Origin: CAVTRI01 sp963737075
Lineage (GTDB): Bacteria > Actinomycetota > Acidimicrobiia > Acidimicrobiales > Palsa-688
NCBI GenBank assembly: GCA_963737075.1
Contig: CAVTRI010000002.1
Location: 1,860,001-1,924,000 of the forward strand
Direction: 5' to 3'
Length of the DNA: 64,000 nt
The translations under genes were made by a program, and so were the position numbers. Under the pieces are notes generated by a model. It worked only from the letters and a program-made list of their open reading frames with translations. It did not search any database and was not told the DNA's origin. Position 1 is the stretch's first letter. Every line of letters begins with the position of its first letter. Shown here piece after piece: positions 9,355 to 17,829 of this stretch.

Positions 9355-10104
9355 ATGAAGATCGACGAGCGGCGGGTGCTGGTCGTGGGCGGCTCGAGCG
9401 GGGTCGGCCGTGACATCGGCGAGTCGATGGCCGCCCGTGGCGCCCGGGTGGCGTTCGCCGCCCGCCGTGAGGACGTCGTCCGACGAGCCGCCGAGGTCGC
9501 CGGCGAGCGCTGTGTCGGCCTGGCCTGCGATATCCAGGACGAGGCTTCTTGCCGCTCCGTGGTGGCCCGCGCCGTGGACGCCCTGGATGGGCTCGACACG
9601 CTGATCTACGCCGCCGCCACCGGTCCGCTCGTGGATCTGAAAGACGCCGACGCCGCCACCTGGCACCGGGCGATGAGCGTCAACCTGATCGGTGCCGCAC
9701 TGGCGACCGGCGCCGCGATCGGGCACCTGGAGGCGTCGGGTGCCGGCCGGGCGCTGTACCTGTCCTCGGTGACCGGCTCGTGCGCCACGCCGTGGCCAGG
9801 TCTGGGCCTGTACGCGGTGAGCAAGGCGGCGTTGGAGCGCATGGTGGACGCCTGGCGGATCGAACACCCCGCCGTCCGTTTCACCGCCATCATTCTCGGG
9901 CCGATGGCCTCTCGCGGCGAGGCCCCGACCACCTTCGCCGACAGCTGGGATCCACAGAAGGCCGTGGAGTGCTTGCAGCGGTGGACTGACATGGGCTTGA
10001 TGGAGGACACCCGCCTGGTCGATGCCGGCGAGCTGTGCGACCAGGTGGCGACGATCCTTTCAGGGAGCGCGTCGTTTCCCCGGGTGACGCTCGAGCCTTT
10101 CTAG
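9355..10104 (+). CDS. SDR family oxidoreductase
   Basis: A 249-residue short-chain dehydrogenase with the glycine loop GGSSGVG, an AARRED loop after strand 2 that suggests NADP, catalytic Ser in LSSVTGS and Tyr-x3-Lys in YAVSK. The NNAG motif is changed to YAAATG. An AAAGGGGT ribosome site lies before the ATG. It is in the same transcript as the CoA-transferase (17-bp gap). Its 3' end overlaps the convergent amidohydrolase by four bases at a shared CTAG, so both stop codons are read from the same bases (10101-10104). The substrate is unknown; oxidation of a hydroxyacyl-CoA from the CoA-transferase product would fit. Confidence 0.9.
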   Translation: MKIDERRVLVVGGSSGVGRDIGESMAARGARVAFAARREDVVRRAAEVAGERCVGLACDIQDEASCRSVVARAVDALDGLDTLIYAAATGPLVDLKDADAATWHRAMSVNLIGAALATGAAIGHLEASGAGRALYLSSVTGSCATPWPGLGLYAVSKAALERMVDAWRIEHPAVRFTAIILGPMASRGEAPTTFADSWDPQKAVECLQRWTDMGLMEDTRLVDAGELCDQVATILSGSASFPRVTLEPF

Positions 10105-11324
10105 CCGATCCCGTACAGCGCCCGAGCGCTCTCGCTCGTGATCTGCCGCTGCTGCTCGGTTGTGAGCCCCTCCAGCGCCTCTGCCAACTCCTCGGTCACC
10201 CCGGGAAACTTGGCGTCGGGGTGCGGGTAGTCCGACGCCCAGATGATGCGGTCGGCGCCGCACAGCGGAGAGTTCGCGGTGAACGCCAGCATCGACTCAT
10301 CGGGGTCGAAGCTGATCCAGCACTGGCGCCGGAAGTACTCCGACGGCAGCATCTTCAGCCACGGCACATCCCACGAAAACTTCTTCGCGTGGTGGTCCAG
10401 CCGCTCGAGCCACGGCACGAGCCAGCCGCCGTTGGCCTCCAGCATGATGAACTTCGCCCCCGGGAATCTCTCCGCCACCCCTCCAGACGTGATGTAGCAG
10501 ATGACGCTCATGACGTCGACCGGGTTGGCGATGGCCTGCGTGAAGTAGATGCTGGCCAGCGTCCTCGAGCCCACGGGCGGCATCTGCTCCAGTGGGACGT
10601 ACGAGCCGTCAGCCTGCCGTTCCCGCGACAACTTCAAGCCCTCGCAGGCGCCGGGCAGATCCGGGGCCAGGAACGGGTGGAACACGATCGGCAGCCCGGT
10701 GTCCTGCGCGGCGGCCCAGATGGGGTCGTAGACGGGGTCATTGAAGTATCGCCACTCCACCGCGGGGTTCGGTCGCATGAACACCGACACCATCCCCGGC
10801 AGCTCCGCGACCCGGTACAACTCCTTGGCCACGTGCTCCACGTCCTCCTGCGTATGCATCGGCGGCAACGCCCCGGCGCCGAACAGGCGGCCCTGGCCCT
10901 CCTTCAGATGGTCGGCGCACCAGTCGTTGTACGCCCGGGCTTGCACGCGGCCGAAGTCCACATCCTTCAGGCTCTGGAGGCCGAGCATGAATGTCGGGTA
11001 CAGCACCGAGAGGTCGATCCCGTCGGTGTCCAGATCCGAAAGCCGCAACGAGGCGGTCCAGCCCGACGGGCGGGTCTCGGTGTACGTCAACTCGCCGCGG
11101 CGGACCCGGTCGACGTCCTCGTCGCTGAACCCGGCAGTGCCGGCCAAGCCGGTGGACGGGAAGCGCTCGCCGTTGAAGACGGTCCACTCGCCTTCCGCAG
11201 TGGTCTCCACGTGCCAAACGCGGTCGCGGTACTTGGCGGGGGCGTAGTCGAGCATCGCCGTGGGGTGCTCGAGGATGTGCCCGTCAGAGTCGATGTAGCG
11301 CAGGGTCGTGTCGTTCGTCGCCAT
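10101..11324 (-). CDS. COG2159-type amidohydrolase
   Basis: A 407-residue amidohydrolase_2 family protein. The metal-site features are the N-terminal IDSDGHILEHP, a mid-protein VFHPFLAPD and the C-terminal WASDYPHPD with the conserved Asp. The ATG at 11324 follows GGAGGGGAAGC, which supports it over longer frames. This subgroup often sits with CoA-transferases and dioxygenases in actinobacterial catabolic loci, and may act as a decarboxylase or hydrolase; no specific reaction can be assigned. It diverges from the molybdenum hydroxylase operon with only 82 bases between starts, so a shared control region is likely. Confidence 0.88.
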   Translation of the reverse strand: MATNDTTLRYIDSDGHILEHPTAMLDYAPAKYRDRVWHVETTAEGEWTVFNGERFPSTGLAGTAGFSDEDVDRVRRGELTYTETRPSGWTASLRLSDLDTDGIDLSVLYPTFMLGLQSLKDVDFGRVQARAYNDWCADHLKEGQGRLFGAGALPPMHTQEDVEHVAKELYRVAELPGMVSVFMRPNPAVEWRYFNDPVYDPIWAAAQDTGLPIVFHPFLAPDLPGACEGLKLSRERQADGSYVPLEQMPPVGSRTLASIYFTQAIANPVDVMSVICYITSGGVAERFPGAKFIMLEANGGWLVPWLERLDHHAKKFSWDVPWLKMLPSEYFRRQCWISFDPDESMLAFTANSPLCGADRIIWASDYPHPDAKFPGVTEELAEALEGLTTEQQRQITSESARALYGIG

Positions 11325-11406
11325 TTGCTTCCCCTCCGGTGAGCGCTCGGACGGTGGCCAGCGTACGCGCCGCCGGTTGGGTGGCGCCCCGGCGCCCCTG
11401 CCTACA

Positions 11407-13749
11407 ATGCCGCCGATGCCGAGCGACACGATGCACGGGGCGGTAGCGGCGCGCTTCACCGGGCGGTCGGTGGTGCGCAAGGAGGACCACCGGCTCGTCA
11501 CCGGCCACGGCCGTTATGTGGACGACGTCCAAGTTCCGGGCGTGATGCACGCGGCGTTCGTGCGCAGCGAGGTGGCGGCGGGGACGATCACCCGGGTCGA
11601 CACGGACGCCGCGAAAGAGCTGGACGGTGTGGTTGCCGTGTTCACCGCGGAGGTTCTCAACGACAGTCCGGGACCGCGCTACTGGTCGATGATGGGCCCG
11701 GATCTGCCGATGCTCGGGCCCCTCGCGCCTGGACGGGTGTCCTACGTCGGCGACCCCGTGGCGCTGGTCGTGGCCCGGGACCGATACGTGGCCGAGGACG
11801 CCGCCGACCTGGTCGAGGTCGAGGTGGAGCCGGCCGAGCCGGTGCTCGACTACCGCCAGGCGGCCGGCATCAGCGACCGGCTGGTCCACCCCGACAAAGG
11901 CAGCAACGCCTGGATCGCCATGCCGTTCACGCCGATGTCCCCCGACCTCGATGACGCGTTCGCCGACGCCGCCCATGTCATCGAAGAGACCATCGAGTCC
12001 CACCGCTACATCGCCGTGCCCATGGAACCGCGTGGTCTCGTCGCCACGTTTGACCCCGGCACCCGGGAGCTGTCGGTAGTGATCTCCAGCCAGTCCGTGC
12101 ACGAGGTCCGCAAGTTCTGTGCCCGCATGCTCGACATTCCCGAAGCCAACGTGAACGTCACCATGCGCGACGTCGGCGGGGGATTCGGCTCCAAGATGCT
12201 GACCGCCAGGGAGGAGGCCGCCATTGTGCTGGCCGCCCACAGGCTGGGCGGCAGCGTCAAGTGGATCGAGGACCGCCGCGAGAACCTGATCGCCGCTCCC
12301 CACTCCCGCAACGAGCGCGCCCGCGTGCGCGTCGCTGTGGACGCCGACGGCCGCATCCAGGCGATGACGGCCGACAGCCAGGTCGACCTCGGCGCTTGCC
12401 CGGCGGCGGGTAGCGGGATGGACTACCAGCTGCTGCCTGGCCCCTACAAGATTCCCCGCCTCGGGTTCTCGGCCGAGATGACGTGGTCCAACACCATGGG
12501 CAAGGGCCCCTACCGGGGACCGTGGATGTTCGAGACGACCGCCAGGGAGATGATGCTCGACATCGTCGCCCGCCGCATCGGGATGGATCCGGTCGAGCTG
12601 CGCCGGCGCAACATCCTGCGCGCCGGCGATCTGCCGTTCACCAGCCCAGGGATGAAGGAGTTCCAGGAGATCACCCCGGGCGAGACCCTCGACCAGGCGC
12701 TCCAGGCCCTCGACTACGAGGGCTTCCGCAAGGAACAGGAGGCCGCCCGCGCCGAAGGCCGGCTGCTCGGCGTGGGCGTTGCTTGCTACGTGGAGCCGAC
12801 GACCATGGCCTTCCCAGGCGGCACGTCAGAGGGGGCGACCGTCCGGGTCGAGGACACCGGGCGGGTGACCGTGTACATGTCGACCAGCTCCCACGGCCAG
12901 AGCGTGGAGACCACCATGGCCCAGCTGGTAGCCGACCAGTTGGGCGTCGAGTACGACGACGTGACCATCGTCCAGGGCGACACCCGTTCCACGCCGTACG
13001 GCGCCGGCACCGGCGGGTCCCGCACGGCGACATTGGCAGGCGGCGCCGCGCATGCAGCCAGCACCAGGGTGCGAGACAAGGTGCTGGCCATCGCCGCCCA
13101 CATGATGGAGGCCGCCCCCGAAGACCTGGAGCTGGCCGCGGGCAAGGTCGCCGTGCGGGGCACGCCGGCCCGATCAGTCACCCTGGCCGAGGTGGCCCAG
13201 AAGGCGTACATGAGCCCCGAGAGCCTGCCGGCCGAGCTCGGCTCCGGACTGGAGGCCACCGAACGCTTCCGGCCCGAGCGGTTTCCCACCTGGTCCAACG
13301 CCACCCACGTGTGCGTGGTCGAGATCGACCAGGCCACGTGGGTCCCCCGGGTGGTGCGCTACATCGTCAGCGAGGACTGCGGGCGCATGATCAACCCGAA
13401 GATCGTCGACGGCCAGATCGCCGGCGGCAGTGTCCAGGGGCTGGGCGGCGTGCTCCTCGAAGATTTCGTCTACGACCAGGAAGGCAACCCGCTCACGACA
13501 ACGTTCATGGACTACTTGCTGCCAACGACGACCGAGGTCCCGGAGATGGAGATCGAGCACATCGTGACCGAAGCCACCACCAACCCGGGCGGTTTCAAAG
13601 GCATGGGCGAAGGAGGGGCCATCGGCTCCCACGCCGCGGTGGCCAACGCCGTCGCCGATGCGGTCGCCCACCTCGGCGTCACCGTCACGTCCACGCCGCT
13701 GGGTCCCCAACAACTCTTCAAGCTCGTGCAGGAGGCCGGGGCCCGATGA
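11407..13749 (+). CDS. Molybdenum hydroxylase large subunit (CoxL/xanthine dehydrogenase family)
   Basis: About 780 residues with N-terminal FTGRSVVRKEDHRLVTGHG, the GGGFGSK molybdopterin loop, KWIEDRRENL, and C-terminal GEGGAIGSHAA whose Glu (~residue 735) is the expected base. The active-site loop reads PYRGPW (residues 368-373) rather than AYxCSFR of true form I CO dehydrogenase, so it lacks the Cu-binding Cys and should be an aldehyde- or heterocycle-oxidising hydroxylase. Starts at 11407, 11416 or 11431 are possible; no ribosome site precedes any, so it may be leaderless. Its stop overlaps the FAD-subunit start by four bases (ATGA). Gene order is L-M-S, with no maturation genes alongside. 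Confidence 0.92.
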   Translation: MPPMPSDTMHGAVAARFTGRSVVRKEDHRLVTGHGRYVDDVQVPGVMHAAFVRSEVAAGTITRVDTDAAKELDGVVAVFTAEVLNDSPGPRYWSMMGPDLPMLGPLAPGRVSYVGDPVALVVARDRYVAEDAADLVEVEVEPAEPVLDYRQAAGISDRLVHPDKGSNAWIAMPFTPMSPDLDDAFADAAHVIEETIESHRYIAVPMEPRGLVATFDPGTRELSVVISSQSVHEVRKFCARMLDIPEANVNVTMRDVGGGFGSKMLTAREEAAIVLAAHRLGGSVKWIEDRRENLIAAPHSRNERARVRVAVDADGRIQAMTADSQVDLGACPAAGSGMDYQLLPGPYKIPRLGFSAEMTWSNTMGKGPYRGPWMFETTAREMMLDIVARRIGMDPVELRRRNILRAGDLPFTSPGMKEFQEITPGETLDQALQALDYEGFRKEQEAARAEGRLLGVGVACYVEPTTMAFPGGTSEGATVRVEDTGRVTVYMSTSSHGQSVETTMAQLVADQLGVEYDDVTIVQGDTRSTPYGAGTGGSRTATLAGGAAHAASTRVRDKVLAIAAHMMEAAPEDLELAAGKVAVRGTPARSVTLAEVAQKAYMSPESLPAELGSGLEATERFRPERFPTWSNATHVCVVEIDQATWVPRVVRYIVSEDCGRMINPKIVDGQIAGGSVQGLGGVLLEDFVYDQEGNPLTTTFMDYLLPTTTEVPEMEIEHIVTEATTNPGGFKGMGEGGAIGSHAAVANAVADAVAHLGVTVTSTPLGPQQLFKLVQEAGAR

Positions 13750-14600
13750 AACCGGCGCCGTTTGAGTACCACGCCCCGACCACCCTGGCCGAGGCCCTGG
13801 AGCTGCTCGGAACGCTCGAGGAGGCCAAGGTGCTGGCCGGTGGGCAGAGCCTGATCCCAATCCTGGCCCTGCGGCTCTCCCGTTTCGACCACCTGGTCGA
13901 CCTGGGCCGCATCCCGGAGTTGCGCGGCGTCGAGCGGACCAATGGGACCGTCACCGTGCGGGCCATGACCACGCAGGCGGATGTCGCCGCCGACCGTGTC
14001 ATCGCCGACGCGGCTCCGCTGCTGCAAAAGGCCACTGCCCTCATCGGGCACTTCCAGATCCGCAACCGGGGCACCCTGGGCGGCTGCATCGCCCATGCCG
14101 ACCCATCCGCCGAGTACCCGGCGGCGGCCGTGGCCCTCGGCGCCGAGATGGAGGTCGCCGGCCGGTCCGGGACCCGGCGCGTGCCCGCCGCCGAATTCTT
14201 CGAGTCGACCTTCATGACCGCCCTGGCCGATGATGAGATCCTGACCGCAGTCCACTTTCCGGTGTGGGAGAACGGCGGCTTCGCGGTGGAGGAAGTAGCC
14301 CGGCGCCACGGCGATTTCGCCATGGCCGGGGTGATGGCCGCCGTGGAGGTCGACGGGAGCAAGGTGCGCCGGGCGGGGCTGGGGCTGTTCGGCGTCGCCA
14401 GCACGCCACACCGAGCGGACGCCGGCGTCGACGGCGCCTCGCCGTCGGATTTTGATTTGGGAGAAATAGGCAGGCGGGTGGCGGCGGACCTCGACCCCCC
14501 TGACGACATCCACGCGTCGGGCGCCTATCGCCGCCGCGTCAGCGCCGTACTGGTGGAACGGGCGCTGGGCAAGGCCATCCAGGAGGCATTCCGTGGCTGA
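13746..14600 (+). CDS. Molybdenum hydroxylase FAD-binding subunit (CoxM-like)
   Basis: A 284-residue FAD-binding PCMH-type subunit. The two FAD loops are visible: AGGQSLIP (~residues 34-41) and TLGGCIAHADP (~113-123), followed by the CODH_FAD C-terminal domain. It takes electrons from the 2Fe-2S clusters of the small subunit and passes them to an acceptor. The ATG at 13746 overlaps the large-subunit stop (ATGA), and the gene overlaps the small subunit by eight bases, indicating translational coupling and an alpha2-beta2-gamma2-type complex. The C-terminal region, with an Asp-rich stretch near residue 235, is less conserved. Confidence 0.93.
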   Translation: MKPAPFEYHAPTTLAEALELLGTLEEAKVLAGGQSLIPILALRLSRFDHLVDLGRIPELRGVERTNGTVTVRAMTTQADVAADRVIADAAPLLQKATALIGHFQIRNRGTLGGCIAHADPSAEYPAAAVALGAEMEVAGRSGTRRVPAAEFFESTFMTALADDEILTAVHFPVWENGGFAVEEVARRHGDFAMAGVMAAVEVDGSKVRRAGLGLFGVASTPHRADAGVDGASPSDFDLGEIGRRVAADLDPPDDIHASGAYRRRVSAVLVERALGKAIQEAFRG

Positions 14601-15069
14601 GACCACTGTGACCATGTCTGTCAACGGCCGGCCCTATCGGGCCACCGTCGAGCACCGCAAGACGCTGGCCGATTTTCTCCGCGAAGATTGTCACCTGACC
14701 GGCACCCACCTCGGCTGCGAGCACGGCGTGTGCGGCGCCTGCACCGTGATCGTCGACGGCCGGGCGGTGCGTTCGTGCCTGATGTTCGCCGTGCAAGCCG
14801 AAGGGTCGGAGATCACCACCGTCGAAGGCCTGGCGACCGATGGCGAGCTGAGCACCGTGCAGCAGGCGTTCATGGACAACCACGGCCTGCAGTGCGGCTT
14901 TTGCACGCCCGGGTTCGTCGTGTCGGTCACTGCCTTCCTGCAGGACAATCCGCATCCGACCGAAGAGGAGATCCGGGAGGGCTTGTCCGGCAACTTGTGC
15001 CGCTGCACCGGCTATCAGGGCATCATCAAGGCCGTCCGCCAGGCGGCGGCCGCCGTCCCGCAGGGGTAG
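14593..15069 (+). CDS. Molybdenum hydroxylase 2Fe-2S subunit (CoxS-like)
   Basis: A 158-residue iron-sulfur subunit. The plant-type cluster is bound by the N-terminal CEHGVCGACTV set plus a later Cys (RSCLMF), and the second cluster by CGFCTPG and CRCTGY in the helical C-terminal domain. The start is GTG at 14593, preceded by AGGAGGCATTCC. Length and motif order are normal for the family. It is the last gene of the L-M-S operon; an amidohydrolase begins 10 bases after its stop, so the hydroxylase and the two amidohydrolases that follow probably act on the same substrate route. Confidence 0.95.
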   Translation: MAETTVTMSVNGRPYRATVEHRKTLADFLREDCHLTGTHLGCEHGVCGACTVIVDGRAVRSCLMFAVQAEGSEITTVEGLATDGELSTVQQAFMDNHGLQCGFCTPGFVVSVTAFLQDNPHPTEEEIREGLSGNLCRCTGYQGIIKAVRQAAAAVPQG

Positions 15070-15079
15070 ACTCCCCCGC

Positions 15080-16492
15080 ATGGGGGATCGGTACACGAAG
15101 ACGTTTCCGGTATTCGACTGCGACGCGCACATCAACGACCCGACGCCGATCTGGGATTACGTCCCTGAATCGAAGAAAGAGCTGGTGCGCAATACGTACT
15201 GGCGGAGCGACACCGAGGCGTGGCTGAACGGCACACAGCCGGTCATGGGCGGCGGCAACGGCCACTTCCAGGGGTACAACCCGATCTGCATCGCCGGCCC
15301 GCAGATGAACAAGAAGATCATGCGCAAGCTCAACACCATGCCGTTGACGGCCGAGCAGAAGGCGTACTTGCATCACGACGGCGCCCTCGACCCGCACGCC
15401 CGGGTCAGAGAGATGGACCTGATGGGGATCGACCAGGTGTTGGTGATTCCCACCATGGTGATCATGCACCTGCCGTTCGCTCGCAACGGTGAGGGGGTGG
15501 AGGCGTTCTGCCAGGCGTACAACGACTTCCTGGTTGACTGGTGCGCAGGGGAGCCGGGCAGGCTGTTCGGGGCCGCGTTGCTGCCGATCCAGGATCCGCC
15601 GCGGGCGGCGGGCGAGATTCGTCGGGCGGCCGAGTTGGGGCACCGTGTCGGGCTGATTCGTCCGATCGACGCCAACGCCTTGTACCCCAACGACGACGCG
15701 CCGTCCATGATGGCTGCCGGCGGGCCGTTCGATCCGGTGTTCCGGGCGTTCGAGGACACGGGGATGGTGCTGGGGATGCACACGTTCCCGGCGCCGGCCT
15801 ACCCGCATCCTCTCGGCAACGAATATCTGGCGTCACCCGGCGAGCTGTTCAACCGAGCGGGTACGGAGTCGCAGACGTTCTCTTTCATTCACGAGATGCA
15901 GGTGTGGCTGGCCCAGGTGCTGCTGACAGGTTTCCTGGACAGGTACCCGAAGCTGAAGATGGCGGTGTTCGAGTCGAATGCCGAATGGCTGCCGTACGCG
16001 CTCGACAGCTGCGACCGGCTGTTCAAGCTGTACGCCAACGAGCGGCCAAAGCACGCCAAGCGCCTGCCGTCCGAGGCCTTTTATGACCAGTGTGTCATCA
16101 GCTTCGAATCCGATGAGGTGGGCGTGTTTCGCCAATGGAAGGATTACGAAAACATCGGCATCTGGGCGTCCGACGCCTACCACCATGATGGGGCGGATTC
16201 GTGGTCGGCGATGCGCAACATGACCGCGGCGGGCGTGGCCGAAGACGTGCAAGCCAAGTTGCTCGGTGAGAACGCGCGGCGGGCGTATGGCATCGACGGG
16301 AAGTTGTTCGTGACCGAGGAGCCGCCGCCGATCGAGCGGCCCGACTGGTTCCCGCAGGGGCCGTCGCTCGAGGAGTGGGCGTCCCTTGTCGCCCATCCTC
16401 GGCAAAACGCGGCGCAACTGGCCGCCATGGCGGAAGCCAAGGACAGCGCCATCGCTCAGGGCGGGATGCGGACTCGCGCCGGGACTTACTGA
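15080..16492 (+). CDS. COG2159-type amidohydrolase, long form
   Basis: A 470-residue amidohydrolase_2 protein. N-terminal FPVFDCDAHINDP gives the D-x-D-x-H-type metal site; WASDAYHHDGADSW near the C-terminus keeps the conserved Asp. It is about 60 residues longer than the paralogues at 906 and 10101, with extra sequence in the middle and an Ala/Gln-rich C-terminal tail. The ATG lies 10 bases after the iron-sulfur subunit stop, and its own stop overlaps the next amidohydrolase start (TGATG), so it belongs to the molybdenum hydroxylase transcript. The reaction is unknown; decarboxylation or hydrolysis of a hydroxylated product is a reasonable guess. Confidence 0.86.
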   Translation: MGDRYTKTFPVFDCDAHINDPTPIWDYVPESKKELVRNTYWRSDTEAWLNGTQPVMGGGNGHFQGYNPICIAGPQMNKKIMRKLNTMPLTAEQKAYLHHDGALDPHARVREMDLMGIDQVLVIPTMVIMHLPFARNGEGVEAFCQAYNDFLVDWCAGEPGRLFGAALLPIQDPPRAAGEIRRAAELGHRVGLIRPIDANALYPNDDAPSMMAAGGPFDPVFRAFEDTGMVLGMHTFPAPAYPHPLGNEYLASPGELFNRAGTESQTFSFIHEMQVWLAQVLLTGFLDRYPKLKMAVFESNAEWLPYALDSCDRLFKLYANERPKHAKRLPSEAFYDQCVISFESDEVGVFRQWKDYENIGIWASDAYHHDGADSWSAMRNMTAAGVAEDVQAKLLGENARRAYGIDGKLFVTEEPPPIERPDWFPQGPSLEEWASLVAHPRQNAAQLAAMAEAKDSAIAQGGMRTRAGTY

Positions 16493-17757
16493 TGGCCGCG
16501 GTTGTCGACGTCGACAGCCATGTCTACGAGCCGGTTGCCATCTGGGATGCTTACGTCGCGCCCGAGTGGCGGCCCACGGCGCGGTCGGCGTTCTTCCACA
16601 AGGTCGACCAGGAAGGCAACCAGCTGACCATTCTCAACGGGAGAGTCGGTCCTTCCCTCAACCGGTCGCGCCTGGTCCGCCAGGCGATCTGGCGGCCAGG
16701 GATGACGCCGGAGTCGATCGGCGGGCTCGAACCCGATACGTTCGTGCCGCTCAACCCGGGAGCGTCGGACCCGGCGGCCCGGTTGGCGGACATGGATGCG
16801 ATGGGGGTGGACGTCGCGGTGGTGTTCCCGACGCTGTTCGGGGAGTACCTTCCGCTGGTCGAGAACCCCGACGCGGCCGCGGTGCTGGCCAGCGCCTACA
16901 ACGACTGGGTGTGGGACTTCGCCTCATCTGGAGGAGGGCGTTTGCACCCGGTGGCGATCGTCCCTATGCACGCCCCGCTGCTGGCCCAGCGGGAGTTGGA
17001 CAGGGTGGCGGCCAAAGGGTTTACGTCGGTGACGATCCGCCCCGCGTTCCACCTCGGCCCGAAGGTGGACGATAAGACGCCCCTCGGCCAGATCCGGCGG
17101 CTCATGGCAGCGGCCAGCGGGGGCGCTTCCCTCGGGGATCGCGTCTTCGTGGAGGACGTCCCGTACCGGCCGGTGTGGCGGCACATCGCCGAGCTGGGCC
17201 TGGTGGCGTGCGTGCACCCCTCTCTGGGCATCACAGGGCCCGATGCCGTGTCGAGCGGCGCGTTCGCCGAGCGCGTGTCACGGCGGCTGGGGGCGACCCA
17301 CACGATCGCCGAGCCGATCGCGTACATGCAGGACGCCGACCTGTTCGTGACGGCGGCGCTGTTCCACGGCCTCCTCGAGGACCACCCCGACCTGCGGCTG
17401 GCCATCGCCCACGCGGGAACTACCTGGGTGCCGATCGCCCTGGAAAAGTGCGAAACCTACCTGTGGCTCTCGCCCCAATTCGGCCACGCCCAGGTGTGCC
17501 TCGAGCCCGAGGAGGTGTGGGACCGCCACCCGCTGGTCGTCACCTTCGACGGCTGGGAGAAGTCCGTGGCCCGTATGCCCGACCGCCTGGCCGGCAAGGC
17601 GGCGTGGGGCTCGCGCTACCCGCATCACGACACGTCGACGCCCGAGGAGGCCCGCGCCATGCTGTCGACCCACGAGGTGGACTCCGATCTCGTCGACGCC
17701 CTGCTTGGAGGGCACGCGGCGGAATTGTTCCGGCTGCAGGTGCCGTCCCGCAGCTGA
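16492..17757 (+). CDS. COG2159-type amidohydrolase with altered catalytic Asp position
   Basis: A 421-residue amidohydrolase_2 paralogue beginning VVDVDSHVYEPVAIWD. The usual C-terminal GSDYPH motif reads GSRYPHHD: the Asp expected to bind metal and activate water is Arg at residue 375 (codon CGC, 17614-17616). Either the enzyme is inactive, perhaps a partner of the protein encoded just upstream, or an Asp nearby (PHHD) takes over. The ATG overlaps the upstream stop by one base. This is the last gene before the repeat array; the stop is TGA at 17755-17757. Confidence 0.84.
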   Translation: MAAVVDVDSHVYEPVAIWDAYVAPEWRPTARSAFFHKVDQEGNQLTILNGRVGPSLNRSRLVRQAIWRPGMTPESIGGLEPDTFVPLNPGASDPAARLADMDAMGVDVAVVFPTLFGEYLPLVENPDAAAVLASAYNDWVWDFASSGGGRLHPVAIVPMHAPLLAQRELDRVAAKGFTSVTIRPAFHLGPKVDDKTPLGQIRRLMAAASGGASLGDRVFVEDVPYRPVWRHIAELGLVACVHPSLGITGPDAVSSGAFAERVSRRLGATHTIAEPIAYMQDADLFVTAALFHGLLEDHPDLRLAIAHAGTTWVPIALEKCETYLWLSPQFGHAQVCLEPEEVWDRHPLVVTFDGWEKSVARMPDRLAGKAAWGSRYPHHDTSTPEEARAMLSTHEVDSDLVDALLGGHAAELFRLQVPSRS

Positions 17758-17829
17758 AGCATCCGGTCTGCCTCGCTGTCGCGCGGCCCTTTTGCAGGCT
17801 TTTTGGCCTTTTGCGCGATCCATCGCCGG

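Noticed and set aside
11398..11412. TACAAT as a -10 box for the molybdenum hydroxylase operon
   Set aside because: The hexamer fits, but it overlaps the possible start codon at 11407 and no matching -35 is clear; I only note that a leaderless start at 11431 would agree with it.
17780..17820. Rho-independent terminator after the amidohydrolase
   Set aside because: A T-rich stretch with GGCC arms is present, but the stem is only four bases and the run of T is interrupted, so I cannot support it.
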